The notes under the pieces: generated by a model | What the model saw: only the letters and a program-made list of their open reading frames with translations | Databases searched by the model: none | Told to the model about the DNA's origin: nothing | In this document: positions 38,160 through 48,771 of the stretch, piece by piece | How the letters are laid out: each line of letters begins with the position of its first letter | Position numbering within the stretch: position 1 is the first letter of the stretch | Translations under genes and position numbers: made by a program | NCBI GenBank assembly: GCA_946811185.2 | Contig: OX328112.1 | Span: 33,015,562-33,079,561 of the forward strand | Direction of reading: 5' to 3' | DNA length: 64,000 bases | Origin: Hippopus hippopus | Taxonomy: Eukaryota; Mollusca; Bivalvia; Cardiida; Cardiidae

Positions 38160-38470
38160 TGAGCCAGCAGGGTAACCTAGGATAGAGTGCATGTACCTAG
38201 CTAAGGCCCTTGTACCAGAGGTTTTTGGTTTGAATCTCGTGATCAGAAGGGGCAGCTGTCAACATCATAGCACAAGCATGCCAGTAATGTGCTAATTGAT
38301 TGATTATTCATTTATGTACTGTCATCACAGGTAGCCCATATGGGCAATGCCCCTTGAAGGCTGTTGGTTATGTAACAGGTGATAGTGCAAGATACTGGAA
38401 GAATCTGAACCTACGTTACACCTGGTTCTTTAATTAATATGCTTGGTGTATAGCACTGTCACACAGGACC
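38160..38470 (+). repeat. Possible decayed tRNA-like SINE material
   Basis: Two stretches (38172-38242 and 38429-38494) have box B-like cores, GGTTTGAATCTCG and GGTTTGACTTCTC. Box A is weak and no recognisable SINE body or tail follows. Confidence 0.3.
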
Positions 38471-38810
38471 TTGGTTTGACTTCTCATCTGAAAGATATCA
38501 ATTTTAGATGGCCATCCATGGGGTTCGAAAACACACACTCAAGTGGCCCAAGACTTGACATTTACAAGTTTTATGTTCTACCAGTTCCTTAGCTATTCGA
38601 GTTGGTCAAAAAAACATGTTCAAGAATAAAGTATCTAGAACAGGTGGTATTTCTTGTATAATCAGGACTGCTGTGAATGTTTCATAATCATTGTAAAATT
38701 TTTAAATATTGTATCACCAACTGAATTTTTGCTGTCTTATATAAAGCCAGCTTGAAAAACATAGAGACAGATAACTTTTTTAAAGTTCCTTTGAAATAGG
38801 ACAATCAGCA
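38471..38810. other. No gene recognised
   Basis: AT-rich, nothing identified. Confidence 0.4.
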
Positions 38811-39048
38811 TTAACACTTTACACAAAGAACTGGTTACAAGCATTTTTGCACTACCTTGAACAACTATGAGAAAGAATGCTTTTGACAGTATTTTGAAAA
38901 AAGGATAAAATGCTTGTAACCATTATTTTTTTTCTTTTCTTTCAAGCACAATCCCATGGTTTGAGCCAATTTGAACTTGTTGTCTGCAAAATTTAATGCT
39001 TTCAATATGGAGGAGTAAGAAATTTTGTTGTATGGCAAGAAATAGTTG
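38811..39048 (+). mobile_element. Family A element, forward, old
   Basis: TTAACACTTTACACAAAGAA start, eroded palindrome (GAAAAAAGGATAAAATGC), right arm with an insert (CTGCAAAATTTAATGCTTTC), end GTATGGCAAGAAATAGTTGA. Confidence 0.72.
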
Positions 39049-39308
39049 AGCCGTGCTCTGTGAAAAGGGGGCTTAATGCATCTCCGTGATGCATTATACC
39101 AAGCAAGTCATCACATGACCTTGGATCCCTAAAGTCCACTTAGTCTTACAATCGACTGGATCATGAGATAGACTGGTCCTTGGACATACAGAAAACTGAC
39201 CAATAGCAAAAAGTTTCGGCCCAGGTCAGCCTGCGTTGTCCGTGCAGGCTGACCTGGGTCGAAACTTTTCGCAGATGCATTAAGCCCTCTTTTCACAGAG
39301 CATGGCTC
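39048..39308 (+). mobile_element. Family D element, complete
   Basis: Inverted ends: GAGCCGTGCTCTGTGAAAAG with GGGGCTTAATGCATC on the left, and GATGCATTAAGCCCTC then TTTTCACAGAGCATGGCTC on the right. Near the right end CAGGTCAGCCTGCG pairs with CGTGCAGGCTGACCTG to form an inner hairpin. Non-coding MITE-like element of 261 bp. No clear target duplication. Confidence 0.88.
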
Positions 39309-39403
39309 AATGGATAGTGACAATCCTTATTTAAACGGTTACTTTGGAAGTCATCTGCTGCAGATTTTCTTTTCAGGAGGTTACGATGAGTCAGTGCAAT
39401 ATG

Positions 39404-39637
39404 TTGACTCTTTACCAGTCATCATAATTGTAGACTTGTTCAAATTGAAACCATTTGAGGACAAAAAAAGAATAAATTTGATTCCAACAACGGGATTTGT
39501 CTTTGCAAGGGTAAAAACTTTGTGGGAAAAGGAGAAATGCTGGTTAACAGCATTTTTCCCTTTTCCCATAATCATTTCAAAAAGCCCTCTAAAAAGGTTT
39601 TTTTTTTAAAATTTCAGGTTCATTTAGGAGAGGGTTA
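39404..39637 (-). mobile_element. Family A element, reverse
   Basis: TTGACTCTTTACCAGTCATC start, palindrome with small deletions (GGAGAAATGC; GTTAACAGC), end ATTTAGGAGAGGGTTAA. Confidence 0.85.
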
Positions 39638-39734
39638 ATGTATAAAGGCTGCATCGAGAACAATTAAAATGTCAGCCAACTCCCATAATCCAAAAAACAC
39701 AAACATTCCCAAGTTACTGTAAATATTCCTGCGT

Positions 39735-39850
39735 CAACTCTTTGTAAACTTCAGTTACCTTTGTGACCAGTGTAGATCTGGATCAAACTGCACAAAATAT
39801 GCAGTTTGATCTTTGGTTTAAACTGTCTGCTTTGCCAAGTCATTCTGGAC
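39735..39850 (-). mobile_element. Family B element, reverse, partial
   Basis: Hairpin GATCTGGATCAAACTGCAC...GTTTGATCTTTGGTTTAAAC with flanking CAGTTACCTTTGTGACCAG; outer ends eroded. Confidence 0.7.
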
Positions 39851-39939
39851 CATAGCCAGATTGCTCTTATTAGCAAAAATGTTAAGTTTATTTGGTGCCT
39901 GAATGTTTAAAATCTGCACCCATAGGTGCCATGTCCATT

Positions 39940-40038
39940 TATTTTCTGGTTCCCAGTATTTTCTCCTTTTTCCACAATGTTTTCAAAATGTTCCTTCTTC
40001 AGGGAAGTAAGAACATGTGATTGCTTTGTAAAGTAATA
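39940..40038 (-). repeat. Family A right half, reverse
   Basis: CTGGTTCCCAGTATTTTCTCC...GTGATTGCTTTGTAAAG. Confidence 0.65.
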
Positions 40039-40237
40039 ATACTTGTCCAAATTACAAGCACTTGCACATGACAAAATTAATGTGGCTCAAAAATTAAAAT
40101 TCGTTTTGGAAAAGGTAGAAAACATTGTTTGAAAAGGACAAAATGCTGAGAACCAGCATTTTCTCCATTTCCCTCTATGCTTTCAATAGCCTTCTTTCTC
40201 ATTGTCATTAAAACTCAGGATTGTTTGGTAAAGCCCC
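40039..40237 (-). mobile_element. Family A element, reverse, cut at the end
   Basis: Starts within the arm (ACTTGTCCAAATTACAAGC), full palindrome with GGTAGAAAACATTGTTTG, and ends GATTGTTTGGTAAAG exactly where the F foldback begins. Confidence 0.8.
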
Positions 40238-41349
40238 TGTCACACTATACGGCGTTTCCACTGCGTTGGTACGGCGTTGTTAAATTTCCCAGAGCGCCAT
40301 GAGATCGCAGGAAAAATCGGATATTTTTCCCAAAGACGGAGATATCACGGCATCCTCACCACGACCAATGCATTGCTACAGAGCTCCTATGGCGCGTTTT
40401 CGCGTTCCTACAGAGTTCTTCTTGGCGATTTTCTGCACTCTCACAGCGCTTCCACTGCATGCTCTGCGCTTTCACGGTGCTCACAGTGCGTGCACTGGGT
40501 GTTCACGGTGTTCTCAAGGCGCTCACACTACGCTGACGGCGTGTTCTTGACAATCGTTTGAACTATCTCTGAAAGCGAATTGTGCGTATACACATTTACT
40601 AATCAATTGATTCTTTGCTGTGGTCTCAAAAAGTCAATGGAGAATAAAACTGTGCTCGTAAAAAGAAAGGGGGAAAAAGCAGGACATAAACCCCAACCCT
40701 CTCAAACAGAAGCAAGTCAACCACTGTCACCCCATCAACCATTACTAGCCAGGCTTGCTAGCGTCCATCAGCCCAGGTGAATTCAATGTTTATTTGCATA
40801 CTTCGTCTACTGTAAATTTGTTTTTGTCAGACAAAGACTGGTGGACGCAGTAGCAGCGCCTTAGAAGCGCAATGGTCACCATTGCAGCTCAGAGGAGTCA
40901 TTGTAAGAGCGCAGTAAAATAAAAAACACTCCGTGTCAGTGCCGTTGACGCTCCGTATAAGCGCCGTATAAGCACAGTAGAGACGCAGTGACATCTCAGG
41001 GCACGCGGTACAATCTCGGTTCAAGCGTCACAAACAACCATAGCGTTCGCGATGTGACCTCTGTGCACGCCGGCGGAGCTCCCGTGGCATTGTGGAGATC
41101 TTACTGCGCCACTAAGACGACCTTCCGGTGATCTCACCGGGCTCTTTTCAGAACACCGAGCAACAGCGTTTGTTTTCTGCATGCTCAAAGTGCGTGCCGT
41201 CCCTCGGTGTCCTAGACGATCCCAATGCGTCTACTCGCGATACCACTGTGTTGCTGTGGCGATGCTTGCGATCGTACTGCGCGCACCTCGGCGTTCTGCA
41301 TTTTTTCTTGGACGCTGTGGGATCGCCGCCCTGGTGTGACAGGGGTATA
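40238..41349. mobile_element. Large GC-richer foldback element F
   Basis: Ends CCCCTGTCACACTATACGGC and GCCCTGGTGTGACAGGGG are inverted repeats. Both arms consist of degenerate ~10-12 bp motifs: GCGCTCACAC / GCGTTTCCAC types on the left and AAGCGCAGTG / GCGCCGTATAAGC types on the right. The C+G content is visibly above the surroundings. No clean target duplication (flanks TGGTAAAG and TATAAAGT). Class not assigned. Confidence 0.75.
40637..40776 (+). CDS. Possible first coding exon inside element F
   Basis: Open frame from an ATG at 40637 (40580 if an upstream ATG is used) through MENKTVLVKRKGEKAGHKP and a Q/P/S-rich stretch. It reaches CCCAG|GTGAAT, a plausible donor, just before an in-frame stop at 40778-40780. 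It lies in the less repetitive centre of the foldback. This would fit a remnant 5' exon of a transposon or captured gene, but no domain is recognisable and no acceptor partner was found. It may equally be chance. Confidence 0.25.
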
Positions 41350-41670
41350 AAGTGATAAACTTCCCAAACCATCTATGACAGTTTACATCCACAACTCCCA
41401 AGTTAAGTAAATATGATTAAAAGAATATCAAATATCAGTAAAATTCTTCAAACTGTATTTTCAAATCCAAAGATATCTTATATAAACATTAATTAAAATT
41501 CTTCTGTCATGATTTCAACCCTTTTCTATCAAAACACATCCACTAATTCTTTATTTGATGAAAGTGCAAATTTAACCGAGGAAAACAGTAAACATCTTCA
41601 GGAAAAAATTGGATATAAACTGTTTTCAACAATTTTTCAGTGATATCCTGGTGATATTTGGTTTACTCCC
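41350..41670. other. No recognisable feature
   Basis: AT-rich non-coding sequence. Confidence 0.4.
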
Positions 41671-41896
41671 TTAACTCTTTACCACACAATCCCAAGTATT
41701 AACAACTACGAAGGAGAAGGCTTTTGAAAATATTGTTGGAAAAGGAAAAAAAGCTGGAAATCAGCTTTTTGTCCTTTTCCCACAATTTTTTCTTCTTGTT
41801 GAAAGACAATATCATCTTTTCAGCTATCTTTTATTCATCATCTGCAAATATTCTTCAGTTTTGACAAGTCCTGAATTTCATCTTGGTAAATAGTTA
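41671..41896 (+). mobile_element. Family A element, forward
   Basis: TTAACTCTTTACCACACAAT start, palindrome with AAAAAAGCTGGAAATCAGC centre, CTTGGTAAATAGTTAA end. Confidence 0.87.
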
Positions 41897-42267
41897 ATTG
41901 AATTTGACAACCAATTTTGTGAATGAATGCTACTTGCAGTCACATTAATGCATTGGTTCCGCCCCCTTTCTGCCTCAAAAGCAAAGCTTTTCAAAGTACG
42001 AGGTTTGTGTGTATACAGAATACACTGATTCACATTCTTCATAATTTTCTTGCTGTATCCTTTGACAGTTAATATTGTAAAATAACTGCAACCCTTTCCT
42101 TTGCCAGGTTCAGTCTATAAGATATTTCATAACTAACAATGTCTGAGTCTTAAAGTCAGGGGAAAGCCTTGAAGACATGGTTTCACATCAATTTTAGTAT
42201 GGATGCCTTTTTTGAGAAAATTAGGGAAAGAAAACAGCTGATTACATGGAAGCCAGCCAAGGCATTT
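41897..42267. other. No recognisable feature
   Basis: No repeat or coding signal seen. Confidence 0.4.
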
Positions 42268-42432
42268 GTCACAGGCCTTATCTCTGCTACATTCCTGGTT
42301 ACACTGTCATGGGCCCTTTTCTTGCTACATTCCTGATTACCCTGTCATAGGCCATTATCTCTGCTACATTCCTGGTTACACAATCATGGTTCCTATCCTT
42401 GCTAAATTCCTGTCTATGCTGTCACGAGCCAT
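42268..42432 (+). repeat. 38-bp minisatellite, about four units
   Basis: GCTACATTCCTGGTTACACT and TGTCATGGGCC-type phrases repeat every 38 to 40 bp, with increasing divergence in the last unit. Confidence 0.88.
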
Positions 42433-42924
42433 TTGTTTACAACATTAATGTTTATGTCCTGTCTGTAGTCATAATTTCATATGACTTGTTTATATGGTGT
42501 TTTATGCTGCTGTTGACACTATTTTGGTCAAATATCTGCCATAGTTTCATTTAATCATTTATGTTTTCCATGGATTTTAGTATTAACAAGATTTAAGGGC
42601 TGCCAGCAAGGATCAAACCAAGATTTCATAATTAAAAATACAATGCCTTATTTAGTTACAAGCAATAATTGCTCCATTTCCCTCAATATTTGCCAGGTGC
42701 ATAACAGAGAATGATTTTCCATTCCTTCTGTTGTTTCTTCTTGAGCCACTCTGAGGTACTTACAATTAATTGATCTTAAAATAGCTTTCCATCTGAAAAA
42801 GCCTAAAGCTGCATTTAAAGTAGCAAGTTCAATTAAGTGGTTGACTCAGACATTTTGAGGTGATTCATTTTTACATCCATATTACATTTGAATCAACAAT
42901 TCATGGATTGAGTCATTAAATTTG
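42433..42924. other. No gene recognised
   Basis: AT-rich, nothing identified. Confidence 0.4.
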
Positions 42925-43275
42925 CTTGCACCAAAGTGAATCTAAACCAGATGACCAAAGTTAAAACAAAGCATCTGCAGAAATAAATTACACATGGCTT
43001 AATTGGTGAAATTTGCTTTTGAATCAGTGGAAAATATTTTAAATGTTCCTTGCCAGTTTTCCCACAATGCTTTGCAAAACTCTGGCACAAAATCTAAAAA
43101 ATACATTAAGAGGCTAGATACCACATTTTTTTAAACATTCGTCTTTCTTCTTTATTACTGGTTTTCAAGCTATAGCATTTCTTTGTGATGAATGAATTAT
43201 TTTTGATGCCTTGAGATTATGAAAATCTGCAAAGCTCCCTTTAAAACTTTGGATTGTGTGGTAATGGGTCAAGAG
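42925..43275 (-). repeat. Very old split family A copy
   Basis: CAAAGCATCTGCAGAAATAAA, GTGAAATTTGCTTTTGAATC, CCAGTTTTCCCACAATGC, then about 120 bp of other sequence and CCCTTTAAAACTTTGGATTG with TGTGGTAATGGG. Order fits a reverse copy with an insertion. Confidence 0.45.
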
Positions 43276-43340
43276 CTAAATGATGTTTGGTATCCAAGTC
43301 TGAAATATTTCATTACACAAAATTGCTGATATTTTTTTGT

Positions 43341-43569
43341 TTAACTCTTTACCAAACAACAAAAATTTAGACTATTCCAAATTGAAAGCATTTGCAGACG
43401 ACAAAATAAATATGACTGAAAAATTGAAATTTGGTTTGGGAAGGTTAGTAAAGATTGTGGGAAAAGGAGAAAATGCTGGTTACCAGCATTTTCTCCTTTT
43501 CCCACAATGTTTTCAAAAGGCTTCTTTCTCAGGGTCATTAAAAGTCGGGATTGTGTGGTAAAGAGTTAA
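43341..43569 (-). mobile_element. Family A element, reverse, near consensus
   Basis: TTAACTCTTTACCAAACAAC start, palindrome intact except GTAAAGATTGTGGG, GTGTGGTAAAGAGTTAA end. Confidence 0.93.
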
Positions 43570-43649
43570 TAATAACCAATCCCATACATGCAACTTTCTC
43601 ATGTTTCCTACGGTTGACAGCTACGAAATTAAATATTACAGAAACAGTA

Positions 43650-43770
43650 GTGATGTTTTCACAATGTTTTCAACCCTTTCATAGACAAATGCTATGGGTC
43701 AAATTTGATTGTCTGCAAATGCTTTGAAAAAGGATGAGTCTTTATTTTTCTGGTGTGGTAAAGAGTTTCA
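43650..43770 (+). mobile_element. Family A right half, forward
   Basis: TTTTCACAATGTTTTCAACC...GGTGTGGTAAAGAGTTTCA. Confidence 0.7.
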
Positions 43771-44554
43771 TTGTTCTTTTTTCCCCCAGAAAGGCAGCAG
43801 GTAATGAATGAGCGAAAATACTGAAAACAGGGTTTGTAATGGCAGACACTGAATATAATGATGAAACCTAGACTAGATCCAATTCAAAACCATCTGCCAA
43901 CAACACTTTTGCCATTCGTCTTTACCAGCAAATTATATGTTAACAGACATCATTGCAGTTGTAATATAATTCCAACAAAGTAGAAAATAGGGGAAATCTG
44001 GTTACCACACAAAATGCAAGCAAACTCAGGAAATTCAAAACATAATTTAAACAACAGTTTTCTCTTTGAAAGGGAAAAGCGCGGATCATTTTATGCATTG
44101 AGTAATCTTGTTTTACACAATTTCTTCTTTGTAGTAATATTAGATAAATTGTGAATCAAGTACATGTAACTTCTTTTTTACGTATTATGTTGGGCCTGAT
44201 TCATAGATATAGTGAATCAGAGAGATATGAAGATACCCAATGCACCCAGAGCAATTCAGAAAATAACCGGTTTTGACTGGCTTGTTATGTCAACTTATCA
44301 GTGAAACTAAACTGCTCGTTTGTCAGTTTAATATTCAGAAATTGCTGTCAAATTTTCCACTGATATGCTGCATAAAGAGATTAGACCAACCCACGCAAAA
44401 TACCAGATACATTACTTAACAGGTTGATTGAATATTAACCTTTTCAGTACTAAAAAGTAATGACAGAAGAAAACTTGGACCTAGAATGGCACTTTTTTTC
44501 CATTTTAATCTATCCCTATGTCCTAGCAATTTAAAATGTGCAAAGGCTTGGTCA
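43771..44554. other. No gene recognised
   Basis: A weak A-like trace around 43868-43935 (CTAGATCCAATTCAAAACC, GCCAACAACAC). Otherwise nothing. Confidence 0.4.
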
Positions 44555-44568
44555 CCCATCCAAGCACA

Positions 44569-45042
44569 GTGATTGATTGAATTGGAGTTTAACGCCCTTT
44601 TAACAGCTTAGGTCATATCACAGCCATTGGTGCACCTATGTATGTGTTTCCTGGCTTTTTCACACCAATACAGACACAACTTTCTTTCCAAGTCACTACT
44701 TTCTCACATGCATCAGAAGTGAGAGACGAAAAATCGCTGGAAAGAAAGTTTGCCTCAACCAGGTATCAAACTCACAATGGTTGTATTGGAGTTTAACGCC
44801 ACTTTAACAGCTAAGGTCATATCATGGCGGTCGGTGATGCACATGTGTTTCCTGGCTTTCTCACACCAGTACTAGCACAACTTTCTTTCCAAAGCCACCC
44901 ACTACTTTTCTCACATGCTTCAGCAGAGGTGAGAGGCGAAAATACGCCGGAAAGAAAGTTCGCCTCAACCAGGTATCAAACTCAAACTCACAACCACCAG
45001 GTCTTGAGTGTGATACACTAACCACTAAGCTACCTGGGCGAG
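44569..45042 (-). mobile_element. SINE family 2 dimer inside one target duplication
   Basis: A full copy (about 44776-45042, head at right with box B-like TTTGATACC) is followed in SINE direction by a second copy (44569-44775) that lacks its tRNA-like head. The whole is flanked by CCCATCCAAGCACA at 44555-44568 and 45043-45056, so the dimer appears to have integrated as one unit. The second copy keeps the GATTGATTGAATT tail; the first has almost no tail. Confidence 0.85.
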
Positions 45043-45185
45043 CCCATCCAAGCACAATCCACATGGCATGCAGGCTGGTTGCTGAACCATCATGGAGAGA
45101 CATGCTCCAAATTGCATTGCTGTAAAAGCTAGCTCAACAGCAAAGCTTTTGTAGTGTTATATATCAAAGACTGCTTTATGGCACC

Positions 45186-45412
45186 ATCAACCCTTTACCG
45201 CACAATGCCAACTTTTAACAACCTTGGGAAAGAAGCCTCTAGAAAACATTGTGGGACAGGGAGAAAATGCCAGTAACGAGCATTTTCTCCTTTTCCCACA
45301 ATGTTTTCTACCCTATCAAAGAAAAATCGTACTATTTGAGCCACATTGAAAATGTCTGCAAATGCTTTCAATCTGGACAAGGCTAAAATTTTGTCATCTG
45401 GTAAAGGGTTAA
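45186..45412 (+). mobile_element. Family A element, forward, full length
   Basis: ATCAACCCTTTACCGCACAA start, palindrome with GGACAGGG and CCAGTAACGAGC changes, CATCTGGTAAAGGGTTAA end shared. Confidence 0.9.
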
Positions 45413-45635
45413 CTCTTTACCACAATCCCCTGTTTTAACGACCTTGAGGAAGAGGCCTTTTGAAAACATTGTGGGAAAAGGAGAAAATGCTGGTTACCAG
45501 CATTTTCTCCTTTTCCCACAATGTTTTCTACCCTATTGACGACAAAAATCATCATTTGAGCTACATTTATTTTGTCGTCTGCAAATGCTTTCAATTTGGT
45601 TGAGCCCAAAATTTTGTCGTTTGGTAAAGGGTTAA
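45409..45635 (+). mobile_element. Family A element, forward, full length, near consensus
   Basis: TTAACTCTTTACCACAATCC start, perfect palindrome but with a GGTTACC centre (an exception in a forward copy), TTTGGTAAAGGGTTAA end. Confidence 0.92.
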
Positions 45636-46108
45636 CCAAAGAATGAAGAATTAACTTGACAAAGAGGAGTATGTATCAGTCAATTTCAAGGTCATGAAAA
45701 GTCTGAAGGTTGAAGATATTGACATACACAATGTCTGTCAGAAAAAAAGTAAAAACAAATATGTGAAACATTTTGGTCTCATGAATTTATTGTCAAAAAT
45801 ACAAAGCTATTTAACATGCCAGTTACTCCAGAAAATGACGTTCATTATCATGCCATAAGGTTCATATAAACCAACAATAATATGAAACTACAAATATTTT
45901 CCCTATTGATACTCACTAAAAGGAAGCTTAAAGTTGAGACCCCACATAAACTGAACAATAATTTATATTGCACAATAATTTATGGCTGATAAAAGAAGCT
46001 TTACTTGCTGGTTAACTTTATGGTGTACCTATGTCTGGGGACCTCCTGTCACAAGTGCTCATAGACTGACTTCAAACCGGGGATCCCTCTGACTTTTCTC
46101 TGGGTCAA
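45636..46108. other. No gene recognised
   Basis: AT-rich, nothing identified. Confidence 0.4.
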
Positions 46109-46336
46109 TTAACCCTTTCCCAAACAATCCCTGGTTTTTACGACCCAAGGGAAGAAGCCTACTGAAAACATTGTTGGAAAAGGAGAAAATGCTGGTAACC
46201 AGCATTTTCTCCTTTTCCCACAATGTTTTCTATTCTTCTAAAGTCAAATTTCAATTTTTGAGTCACGTTTATTTTGTCGTCTGCAAATGCTTTCAATTTG
46301 GACAAGTCTAAAATTTTGTCATTTGGTAGAGAGTTA
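46109..46336 (+). mobile_element. Family A element, forward, full length, near consensus
   Basis: TTAACCCTTTCCCAAACAAT start, palindrome with one change, CATTTGGTAGAGAGTTAA end. Confidence 0.92.
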
Positions 46337-46342
46337 AACTCC

Positions 46343-46440
46343 TAAATCCATTTATCACACAATCCCACTTTTAACCCTAAAGTGCTGAATAACTCTTTCT
46401 GAAAGAACGATATTTTAGTTATTTTAATTATTTTAGTTAT
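46343..46440 (+). repeat. A and B terminal scraps
   Basis: AATCCATTTATCACACAATC is an A left end. It is directly followed by TTAACCCTAAAGTGCTGAAT, a B left end, then a TTTTAGTTATTTTAATTATT microsatellite. Confidence 0.65.
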
Positions 46441-46636
46441 TTTAATTTTGAAAGCACTTGCAGACAACAAAATTTATATGGCACAAATGATGAGATTTGT
46501 ATCAGATAGTCTAGAAAACATTGTGGGGAAAAGTTGAAGATGCTGGTTACCAGCATTTTCTTCTTTTCCCACAATGTTTTCAAAAGGCCTACTTCTCAGG
46601 GTCGTTAAAAGTAGGGAATGTGTGGTAAAGGGGTAA
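46440..46636 (-). mobile_element. Family A element, reverse, outer end lost
   Basis: From TTTTGAAAGCACTTGCAGAC; palindrome with TTGAAGATGC change; end GTGTGGTAAAGGGGTAA. Confidence 0.82.
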
Positions 46637-46669
46637 ATGATTTGGACCTTTTTAATTTGGAAAAACAGC

Positions 46670-46827
46670 AGGAAATATTGCTATTTCAAGGTTATTTCTG
46701 TTATAATAGGTAACATAGAAGCAGAACAGTGTAGATCTAACATCAGACTGCACGTTCTGTGCAATCTGATCTTTATCCACACTGTCTGCAAAAACAACTT
46801 AAGTTGGTTCCAGGGCTTTAAGGGTTA
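46670..46827 (+). mobile_element. Family B element, forward, left end unclear
   Basis: Hairpin 46728-46782 (GTAGATCTAACATCAGACTG against CAATCTGATCTTTATCC) and right end GGGCTTTAAGGGTTAA. Confidence 0.78.
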
Positions 46828-47166
46828 AAGACCCTGAAAGAGGTTTTTGAAAACATTGTGGGGAAAGGATAGAATGCTGGAACTAAATATGGCTCAAATA
46901 ATGGTATTTATTCAGGAAAGTGTTTACCAGCATTTTCCGTTTTTTCAAAGTGTTATCAAAAGGCCCTCCTCTTCAGGGTCTTCATTTTTTTCCGAGTTCT
47001 AATGACCCTGGGACAAAAGGGTTTTGAAAGCATTTTCTCCTTTTTTCCCTCCATGCTTTCTACAGTGTCGTAGACGAAAACCATTTGATGCACATTTGTT
47101 TTGTTCTCTGAAAATGCTTTGAGTTAGAGCAAGTCTAAAATTTTCTCGTTTGGGAAAGAGAACATG
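46824..47166. mobile_element. Family A mosaic
   Basis: Forward left piece (GACCCTGAAAGAGGTTTTTG, GGAATGCTGG-like), reverse piece (GGCTCAAATAATGG to CAGGGTC), then forward TAATGACCCTGGGAC...TCTCGTTTGGGAAAGAG. At least two copies recombined. Confidence 0.6.
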
Positions 47167-47439
47167 GGACTGACTGTATGTAGAGGGATAGCAGGTTGAA
47201 GGTGTTGAAATGTCTACAAATAATAAGGTAAATAGGTTACGACATCCTGTATTACCCCAAGTTTTACAACCAGAACAGTTGGTTGGTCTCTGAAGCAGGT
47301 GTCTCTGTGAGAATTACTTAAGTTGTAATAAATGCCACCTCCCACATGTAACTGTTGCATCATGGGTTTACATTGATAAAAACAGTTGTGATTTAAACAA
47401 TCATTGTTCCATACACTTGATTTTTATGTGACAACATTC
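47167..47439. other. No recognisable feature
   Basis: No repeat or coding signal seen. Confidence 0.4.
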
Positions 47440-47648
47440 TTAACTCTGCATCAGACAATTTTTTTAGGCTCTTCCATATTGAATGCATTTGCAGACAACA
47501 AACTGAATGTGGCTTAACCTGTGCAATTTGTAGAAAACATTTTGGTAAAAGGAGAAAATGCTGGTTATCAGCATTTTATACTTGATCCTGAATGTTTTTC
47601 AAAAGTGTTCTTTCTCAGGGTCGTTCAAAGTTAGCATTGTTTAGTTAA
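47440..47648 (-). mobile_element. Family A element, reverse, shortened
   Basis: TTAACTCTGCATCAGACAAT start, about 20 bases missing before the palindrome, end AGCATTGTTTAGTTAA shared. Confidence 0.82.
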
Positions 47649-47875
47649 CCCTTTACCAAACAATCCCGACTTTTAGCGACCCTGAGAAAGATAACTTTTG
47701 AAAACATTCTGGGAAAAGGAGAAAATGCTAGTAACCAGCATTTTCTCCTTTGTCCACAACATTAAATCTACCCTTCCTGAAACAAAATTTGATATATGAG
47801 TCACATTTATCTTGTCGTCTGCAAATGCTTTAAATTTGGACAAGTCTTAAATGTTGTCGTTTGGTAAACAGTTAA
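47645..47875 (+). mobile_element. Family A element, forward, full length
   Basis: TTAACCCTTTACCAAACAAT start, palindrome with TTGTCCACAACATTAAATC erosion at right, TTTGGTAAACAGTTAA end. Confidence 0.9.
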
Positions 47876-48074
47876 GGGTATTCACTGAACTTTTACAGAA
47901 ATGTCAGAATTTAACCTTCTAACCTACTGACACAATTTTTCTGGGTGCCTGATTCAAGGCAGATAAAGATAATATCTAAAGGTGGCGAGATGAAATGAAC
48001 TTATTTTGTAACCTCATGGAAGAACTTTTTTGTCTTACATCCGATGACTCAGGAAAACGTGTCTCAATAATTTC
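47876..48074. other. No recognisable feature
   Basis: Nothing identified. Confidence 0.4.
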
Positions 48075-48155
48075 ATGCACATTCCATCATTTGAGCCACA
48101 CTTGTCATCTGCAAATGCTTTGAATTTGGACAAGTCTACATTTTTGCTGTGATTA
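48075..48155 (+). repeat. Family A right-arm fragment
   Basis: CATTCCATCATTTGAGCCAC...CTGCAAATGCTTTGAATTTG and CTACATTTTTGCTGTG. Confidence 0.65.
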
Positions 48156-48159
48156 AAGA

Positions 48160-48771
48160 TGCCCGTCTACAGCCGGTGAGCAAAAACGCTGTTAAATTTC
48201 AAACAATTTAGAATGGTACAGAAATCAGTCCTTTGTGTAAACATGGATAAATTACTGACATATATGGTGTAACTGAAAAAAAGAAACACGGAGATTTGTA
48301 TTAGAAACCGAACATTGGTCAGAAGAAAACTGGCTGACGATCGAAGTTGTAAACAATGGCGGTGTGCCACGGAAATTTATCGTTGGTTTCCGCCTAGAGT
48401 CGGATACGGTGTAATTTACATATAGCTCGCGACCTCCGTCTGAAAATCGAGGCTGCAACAGAGAAGCCTTTGTTTACCTCATTAGACGCAGGGTGAAGGT
48501 CAAATATAGTCACGTGACAGAATGCATGATCATCATACGAATCTACCCGAGTGTATAACGGATATAATCTTCGATTCAAAAACCGGAAACGATGAGTCTT
48601 TTTACATGGAAGGCCGCAACTCAGCAAAATGAATTTTCTATCGACCATAATCTAAGCAACCTTGAAACCATCAGGCACAATATTTGGCATGAAGATATAA
48701 GAATGACTATAGTTTGATAAAATAAAGACAAAATGAGTTAAAACTGGCTGAAAATGAGTATAAGGGCCTCT
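48160..48771 (+). repeat. Family E dispersed repeat, long copy
   Basis: Contains the ends seen in the two short copies (CTACAGCCGGTGAGCAAAAA at left; ATTTGGCATGAAGATATAAG and GAGTATAAGGGC at right). Between them are about 250 bases of relatively GC-rich sequence (48300-48560). The short copies are probably deletion derivatives. Frames at 48167-48648 (-) have no domain. It abuts a C element. Confidence 0.7.

Noticed and set aside
40277..40561. 94- and 83-codon frames rich in Cys/Ser/His
   Set aside because: They translate the degenerate ~10-12 bp arm repeats of element F, explaining the biased composition.
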